DNA of 19,369 nt from CBIFWW01 sp966186435. GTDB taxonomy: Bacteria > Pseudomonadota > Gammaproteobacteria > Enterobacterales > Enterobacteriaceae. Within the stretch, counting starts at the first letter, position 1; each line of letters opens with the position of its first letter. Below are positions 15,547 to 19,369 of the stretch, one piece after another. The stretch lies in assembly GCA_966186435.1 (NCBI GenBank), contig CBIFWW010000059.1:1-19369 (forward strand). Reading direction: 5' to 3'. The notes under the pieces were generated by a model. That model did no database searches, had not been told where the DNA came from, and saw only the letters and a list, made by a program, of their open reading frames with translations. Made by a program: the position numbers and the translations under genes.

Positions 15547-15876
15547 ATGGAAATGGATCTGAATAACCGTCTGACAGAAGACGAAACCCTGGAACAGGCT
15601 TACGATATTTTCCTTGAGCTGGCGGGTGACAATCTCGATCCGGCAGACATCATTCTGTTCAACCTGCAATTTGAAGAGCGCGGCGGTGCAGAACTTTTTG
15701 ACCCGTCTGAAGATTGGGTTGAGCATGTGGACTACGATCTGAACCCGGACTTTTTCGCTGAAGTGGTGATTGGCCTGAGCGAACAAGACGGCGGCGAGAT
15801 CAACGATATTTTTGCCCGGGTACTGCTTTGTCGTGATAAAGACCACAAGCTTTGCCACATTTTGTGGCGTGAGTAA
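15547..15876 (+). CDS. yciU: YciU, acidic DNA-mimic-like protein (HI1450 family)
   Basis: A 109-aa very acidic protein collinear with E. coli YciU (LNNRLTEDETLEQAYD, FDPSEDWVEHVDYDLNPDFF, terminal CHILWRE). The H. influenzae homologue HI1450 was proposed from its structure to mimic double-stranded DNA. The Asp/Glu surplus is plain here. The ribosome site is poor; an ATG at 15553 is an alternative start with two residues fewer. In E. coli the opp operon lies next; here a potassium channel gene follows on the opposite strand. Confidence 0.94.
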   Translation: MEMDLNNRLTEDETLEQAYDIFLELAGDNLDPADIILFNLQFEERGGAELFDPSEDWVEHVDYDLNPDFFAEVVIGLSEQDGGEINDIFARVLLCRDKDHKLCHILWRE

Positions 15877-15900
15877 TTAATCCGGCCCTGCCGCTACCCC

Positions 15901-16767
15901 CTAATACAGCACCCGGCTCACTGGCCAGGTGTTTTTTATTTGGAGCGCAGTACCACACTGGTGGCAAAAACGAGCGTGTGGTGGTTGATCGCGAGCATCA
16001 CAGGCCGGGCAATATAGCTGCCGTTTTTTGCGCTGCATTTCACTATTGAGCTGGGCGCCGATAATCCCGGTGGGGATGGCTATCACCGAGTAACCAATCA
16101 AGATCAATAAAGAAGCCACTAACCGCCCGGCTACGGTATGGGGCGTAATATCACCGTAGCCCACGGTGGTGACCGTTACCACCGCCCAGTACAATGACAT
16201 CCCCAAGGAGGTAAAACCATTGGCTGCCCCTTCCAGTCCGTACATGGTGGCCCCGGCTACCACCAGCAAAATACCAATAAAGGCATAGAACAGGATCAAC
16301 TGATGGCGGGCGGCGATAACGGCCTGCCATAGCGTATTTACCGCGGGCATCAGACGAAGCAATTTTAATATTCTCAACACCCGAATTGCCCGCATAGCGC
16401 GCCAGGCCACCAAATAACTGATGGCTATTTCTGGCCAAAGCCACATCACATACAGCGGTAATAAAGTGGCTAAATCAATAAAGCCCCAGAAGCTAAAAAC
16501 ATAACGTGCCGGGCTTGGCCAGCACATCACCCGCAATAGATATTCCGCCGTGAAAAACAGTGTGAAGGTAAGTTCGAATAATACAAAGATGTGCCACTGA
16601 TGGAAGCTTAGCTGGTATTGGGTACCGGCACCGGATTCCGCAAACACCGCCGCCACGCTCAATAGGGCCACCAGCGCGCAAAGATATTCCACACTACGGC
16701 CTGAAGGAGTATTGAGGCGAAATAGCCGATGATAAAGCCGGGATCGAAAGGCAGAGAGTGAATACAT
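15901..16767 (-). CDS. Voltage-gated-type K+ channel with C-terminal zinc ribbon
   Basis: A 288-aa six-TM ion channel. S1-S3 are seen as hydrophobic stretches from about 26 to 118. S4 is a run with Arg/Lys roughly every third residue (R123, R126, R129, R132, K135, R138). The pore loop carries the selectivity filter TVGYGD at 201-206, and the S6 helix follows. In place of the RCK/TrkA-N domain of E. coli Kch there is a short coil and a four-cysteine zinc ribbon (C253, C256, C268, C271; CPAC...CHQC). GAGG 8 nt before the ATG supports the start. The product should be a K+-selective inner-membrane channel; the ribbon may gate it in response to metal or redox state, which is inference. It is not orthologous to kch on architecture. 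Confidence 0.93.
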   Translation of the reverse strand: MYSLSAFRSRLYHRLFRLNTPSGRSVEYLCALVALLSVAAVFAESGAGTQYQLSFHQWHIFVLFELTFTLFFTAEYLLRVMCWPSPARYVFSFWGFIDLATLLPLYVMWLWPEIAISYLVAWRAMRAIRVLRILKLLRLMPAVNTLWQAVIAARHQLILFYAFIGILLVVAGATMYGLEGAANGFTSLGMSLYWAVVTVTTVGYGDITPHTVAGRLVASLLILIGYSVIAIPTGIIGAQLNSEMQRKKRQLYCPACDARDQPPHARFCHQCGTALQIKNTWPVSRVLY

Positions 16768-16781
16768 CCGTGACCTCGTTT

Positions 16782-16817
16782 AACCAAAAAGCCGCTCAAT
16801 GAAGCGACTTTTTGGTT
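16782..16817. terminator. Intrinsic terminator of ribE (minus strand)
   Basis: AACCAAAAAG (16782-16791) pairs with CTTTTTGGTT (16808-16817), extended inward by CGCT/AGCG after one mismatched pair (C16792/A16807), around a CAATGA loop. On the minus strand the stem ends in a CTTTTTGG run 12 nt past the ribE stop. It also lies between ribE and the channel gene transcribed in the same direction, so it should separate them. Confidence 0.8.
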
Positions 16818-16828
16818 GGGGTAATCAA

Positions 16829-17479
16829 TTAATTCTTATTTTCATTCGCAGCGGCAGCAATCAGTGCTGCTTCGCGGCTGGCAAGCACTCGCTCTACGGT
16901 ATCGACAACCGCCTGGGTTTGTGGGTCGATTTCAATATTTACCCGCTGGCCCAACCGCTTATGGCCGAGGATAGTACGCTCCAGGGTTTCCGGAATCAGG
17001 TGCACGCAGAAACGGGTGGCGGTGACTTCGCCCACGGTCAGGCTGATGCCATCAATGCCAATAAATCCTTTGTAAAGGATGTACTTCATCAGGGTTGGGT
17101 CCTGCACCTTAAACCAAATCTGGCGGTTGTTTTCGGTGGTCAGGATCTTGACGATTTCCGCCGTCGTCATGATGTGGCCTGACATCAGATGGCCACCAAT
17201 CTCATCGCTGAACTTGGCCGCACGCTCGACGTTGACCTTATCACCCGGGATAATTTCACCCAAGTTGGTGATACGCAGGGTCTCTTTCATCAGATCGAAA
17301 CTGATGTGGTTATTATCGATTTGTGTGACCGTCAGGCAGCAACCATTGTGGGCAACTGAGGCCCCTGTCTCCAGGCCCGCCAGCATATTCTCCGGCAGGG
17401 CTACGACGTGAGTGCGAAAGTTCGGTTTTTCATCAATGGATACCACCGTGGCGGTGCCCTGAACGATACCGGTAAACAT
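16829..17479 (-). CDS. ribE: Riboflavin synthase alpha chain
   Basis: A 216-aa lumazine-binding enzyme that converts two 6,7-dimethyl-8-ribityllumazines into riboflavin and a pyrimidinedione, the last step of riboflavin synthesis. It begins MFTGIVQGTA, as in the family, and consists of two homologous beta-barrels; landmarks are GASVAHNGCCLTV, GGHLMSGHI in the first and GFIGIDGISLTV, LIPETLERT in the second. It ends in an Ala/Asn-rich tail of a few residues more than E. coli. AGGAG with a 6-nt spacer precedes the ATG. It is divergent from mdtK, as in E. coli (where the gene is also called ribC). Confidence 0.98.
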   Translation of the reverse strand: MFTGIVQGTATVVSIDEKPNFRTHVVALPENMLAGLETGASVAHNGCCLTVTQIDNNHISFDLMKETLRITNLGEIIPGDKVNVERAAKFSDEIGGHLMSGHIMTTAEIVKILTTENNRQIWFKVQDPTLMKYILYKGFIGIDGISLTVGEVTATRFCVHLIPETLERTILGHKRLGQRVNIEIDPQTQAVVDTVERVLASREAALIAAAANENKN

Positions 17480-17711
17480 GGTTTACTCCTGAGGTTAATT
17501 GGGGCTTATAAGCTAAAGAATCCGTCCATAATGCAGCACAATAACAGCTGGAAAAAGCCCTTTCCACTATGAACGTGCTGCCAAGAATGATTTTGCTGGC
17601 GAATAGTTCATCTGCCGCTACAATACCTGAAAACTTCCCCTGATCTTTCTTCTTGCTGCCAGTTAAGGCGGCTATTTTCGTCTGATTAATAAAAACAACA
17701 TAGGTGCACGC

Positions 17712-19085
17712 GTGCAGAAGTATTACGTCGAAGCGCGCCAGTTGCTGGCGTTGGCAATCCCGGTGATCCTGGCGCAGGTTGCGCAAACCGCCATGGGGTT
17801 CGTCGATACGGTGATGGCCGGGGGCTACAGCGCCACCGATATGGCGGCCGTTGCCATCGGCACATCAATCTGGTTACCGGCCATTTTATTTGGTCACGGC
17901 CTGCTGTTGGCCCTCACCCCGGTCATCGCACAAATGAACGGTTCTGGCCGCCGGGATCGCATTGCCCATCAGGTGCGCCAGGGCTTTTGGCTGGCAGGTA
18001 TCGTCTCAATCCTGATTATGGTGGTGCTGTGGAACGCCGGTTATATCATTCGTTCGATGCATAATATCGACCCGGCATTAGCGGATAAAGCCGTGGGCTA
18101 TCTGCGGGCGCTACTGTGGGGCGCACCGGGGTATCTGTTCTTCCAGGTATGTCGTAACCAGTGCGAGGGCTTAGCCAAAACTAAACCGGGGATGGTGATG
18201 GGCTTTATCGGTCTGTTAGTTAACATCCCGGTGAACTATATCTTTATTTATGGCCATTTCGGCATGCCTGAGTTGGGCGGCGTGGGCTGTGGCGTGGCAA
18301 CAGCCTCGGTGTACTGGGTGATGTTTATCAGTATGCTTTCCTACACCAAACGTGCCGGCGCCCTGCGGGATATTCGCAACCCGGAAGGGTTTAGCAAACC
18401 GGATACTGCGGTGCTAAAGCGGCTGGTGCAGCTGGGGCTGCCTATCGCGCTGGCGCTGTTCTTTGAAGTCACCCTGTTTGCGGTGGTGGCCCTGCTGGTT
18501 TCCCCGCTGGGTATCGTCGATGTGGCCGGGCACCAGATTGCCCTGAACTTTAGCTCGCTGATGTTTGTACTGCCGATGTCGCTGTCGGCGGCGGTAACTA
18601 TTCGCGTGGGCTTCCGCCTGGGCGAAGGCTCTACTCTGAATGCCCGCACCTCGGCGCTGACCGGCCTGATGGTGGGTGTCACTATGGCGGTGATGACGGC
18701 GATATTGACCATTACTATGCGGGAGCATATCGCCCGTTTATACAATGATGATCCGGCGGTGGTGGCCCTGGCAGCCCAGCTGATGCTGCTGGCGGCGGTG
18801 TATATGATTTCTGATTCTATTCAGGTGATCGGTAGTGGGATTTTGCGTGGTTATAAAGATACCCGCGCGATCTTCTTTAGTACGTTTATCGCCTATTGGG
18901 TATTAGGCCTGCCAAGTGGCTATATCCTGGCTTTAACCGATGTGGTGGTGCCGCGCATGGGTCCGGCAGGGTTTTGGATCGGTTTTATTATCGGCCTGAC
19001 GGCGGCGGCCATCATGATGATGCTACGGATGAAGATCCTGCAAAAGCAGCCTGCCGCCAGGATTTTGCAACGGGCCTCACGCTAA
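17712..19085 (+). CDS. mdtK: MATE-family multidrug/Na+ antiporter MdtK (NorM)
   Basis: A 457-aa, 12-TM inner-membrane exporter of cationic drugs and fluoroquinolones driven by Na+ or H+. It is collinear with E. coli MdtK throughout: PVILAQVAQTAMGFVDTVMAG, GSGRRDRIAHQVRQGFW, CEGLAKTKPGMVMGFIG, HQIALNFSSLMFVLPMS, and the terminal ILQRASR. The start is a GTG at 17712 giving MQKYY; AGGTG at 17702-17706 is a close ribosome site. The 232-nt gap to ribE holds the divergent promoters. A strong terminator follows. Its function is housekeeping export; I see no link to the biosynthetic cluster. Confidence 0.98.
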   Translation: MQKYYVEARQLLALAIPVILAQVAQTAMGFVDTVMAGGYSATDMAAVAIGTSIWLPAILFGHGLLLALTPVIAQMNGSGRRDRIAHQVRQGFWLAGIVSILIMVVLWNAGYIIRSMHNIDPALADKAVGYLRALLWGAPGYLFFQVCRNQCEGLAKTKPGMVMGFIGLLVNIPVNYIFIYGHFGMPELGGVGCGVATASVYWVMFISMLSYTKRAGALRDIRNPEGFSKPDTAVLKRLVQLGLPIALALFFEVTLFAVVALLVSPLGIVDVAGHQIALNFSSLMFVLPMSLSAAVTIRVGFRLGEGSTLNARTSALTGLMVGVTMAVMTAILTITMREHIARLYNDDPAVVALAAQLMLLAAVYMISDSIQVIGSGILRGYKDTRAIFFSTFIAYWVLGLPSGYILALTDVVVPRMGPAGFWIGFIIGLTAAAIMMMLRMKILQKQPAARILQRASR

Positions 19086-19093
19086 CGCACCGG

Positions 19094-19121
19094 AGCCGCC
19101 TCACCGGGCGGCTTATTTTTT
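19094..19121 (+). terminator. Intrinsic terminator of mdtK
   Basis: AGCCGCC (19094-19100) pairs with GGCGGCT (19107-19113) around TCACCG, followed by TATTTTTT, 8 nt after the mdtK stop. Confidence 0.92.
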
Positions 19122-19183
19122 ATCACAATTGCACAGTTGTGCAGCAATCAGGTGATTTCAGAAAGATTTTTACGTTTTAGCCC

Positions 19184-19212
19184 TTGCCAGCCCCCGGGGC
19201 TGCCGTTAATAT
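19184..19212 (+). promoter_or_regulatory. sigma70 promoter of the tRNA-Val operon
   Basis: TTGCCA (19184-19189) and TAATAT (19207-19212) are separated by exactly 17 nt. A C-rich stretch (TCGTCCCGCTG) follows the -10 box, as expected for the discriminator of stringently controlled stable-RNA promoters. Transcription should begin about 17 nt before the first tRNA. Confidence 0.78.
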
Positions 19213-19236
19213 TCGTCCCGCTGTCACACACAGTAT

Positions 19237-19313
19237 GCGTTCATAGCTCAGTTGGTTAGAGCACCACCTTGACATGGTGGGGGTCGTTGGTTCGAGTCCA
19301 ATTGAACGCACCA
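19237..19313 (+). tRNA. valV: tRNA-Val(GAC)
   Basis: A 77-nt tRNA gene with encoded CCA. The acceptor arms GCGTTCA and TGAACGC pair fully. The anticodon stem CCACC/GGTGG encloses TTGACAT with anticodon GAC at 19271-19273, and the T arm carries GGTTCGAGTCC. It appears identical to E. coli valV as I recall it. Confidence 0.98.
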
Positions 19314-19323
19314 TTTCTTCAGT

Positions 19324-19369
19324 GCGTCCGTAGCTCAGTTGGTTAGAGCACCACCTTGACATGGTGGGG
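19324..19369 (+). tRNA. valW: tRNA-Val(GAC), second copy, cut by the window end
   Basis: The first 46 nt of a second valine tRNA, 10 nt after the previous one. GCGTCCG begins the acceptor arm and the anticodon GAC lies at 19358-19360. D arm and anticodon arm are the same as in the first copy; the acceptor sequence differs (TCCG against TTCA), as in the E. coli valV-valW pair. The 3' half is outside the window. Confidence 0.95.

Noticed and set aside
15901..16767. Orthologue of E. coli kch
   Set aside because: The position differs, the RCK domain is missing and a zinc ribbon takes its place, so no gene symbol is given.
17569..17643. 24-codon upstream open frame before mdtK
   Set aside because: No ribosome site, no recognised sequence and the length is expected by chance in a 230-nt spacer.
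1..19369. CRISPR arrays, insertion sequences, phage genes or rRNA
   Set aside because: I looked for spaced direct repeats, transposase- or integrase-like proteins and rRNA landmarks and saw none.

Overview
The window looks like a piece of an enterobacterial chromosome, most likely a Serratia-like member of the Yersiniaceae. The evidence is a run of housekeeping genes that read as close relatives of E. coli genes (ompW, yciC, yciB, yciA, tonB, yciI, yciY, cls, yciU, ribE, mdtK and two tRNA-Val genes), but in an order that differs in places from E. coli. The genus is inferred from gene content and general sequence character; I ran no database search.

Region 1 (1-9045, all + strand) is the downstream end of a secondary-metabolite gene cluster that starts before the window. 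It begins inside the last module of a polyketide synthase, or of a hybrid protein, with a ketoreductase C-terminus followed by a carrier domain. Next come a one-module terminating NRPS (C-A-PCP-TE, 1349 aa), a 14-TM DHA2-type MFS exporter that overlaps the NRPS by 4 nt, a small multi-spanning membrane protein, a zinc-independent MDR/CurA-type NADPH reductase and an EmrA/HlyD-type membrane fusion protein. The binding-pocket residues of the NRPS adenylation domain, read by hand, give DLTKVGHVGK, which fits Asp. The simplest model is that a reduced polyketide acyl chain is passed to this NRPS, condensed with Asp and released by the thioesterase. The MFS/MFP pair would then export the product through an outer-membrane channel that is not in this window. 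A perfect 15-bp inverted repeat lies between the two synthase genes.

Region 2 (9046-15876) is core genome. It holds ompW on the minus strand, then ykgJ, yciC, yciB and yciA on the plus strand. tonB converges on yciA with a shared bidirectional terminator, and its promoter overlaps a Fur box. yciI, a minus-strand yciY, cls and yciU follow.

Region 3 (15877-19369) holds a minus-strand six-TM potassium channel with an unusual C-terminal zinc ribbon, ribE (minus), mdtK (plus), and a clear promoter driving a tandem pair of tRNA-Val(GAC) genes, the second cut by the window end. In E. coli yciU is followed by the opp operon, while ribE/mdtK lie elsewhere, so the yciU/channel/ribE arrangement is a rearrangement relative to that species.

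No CRISPR array, insertion sequence, integrase or rRNA was seen. The only gene-free stretch of more than 300 bases would be 13580-14050, and it contains yciY.
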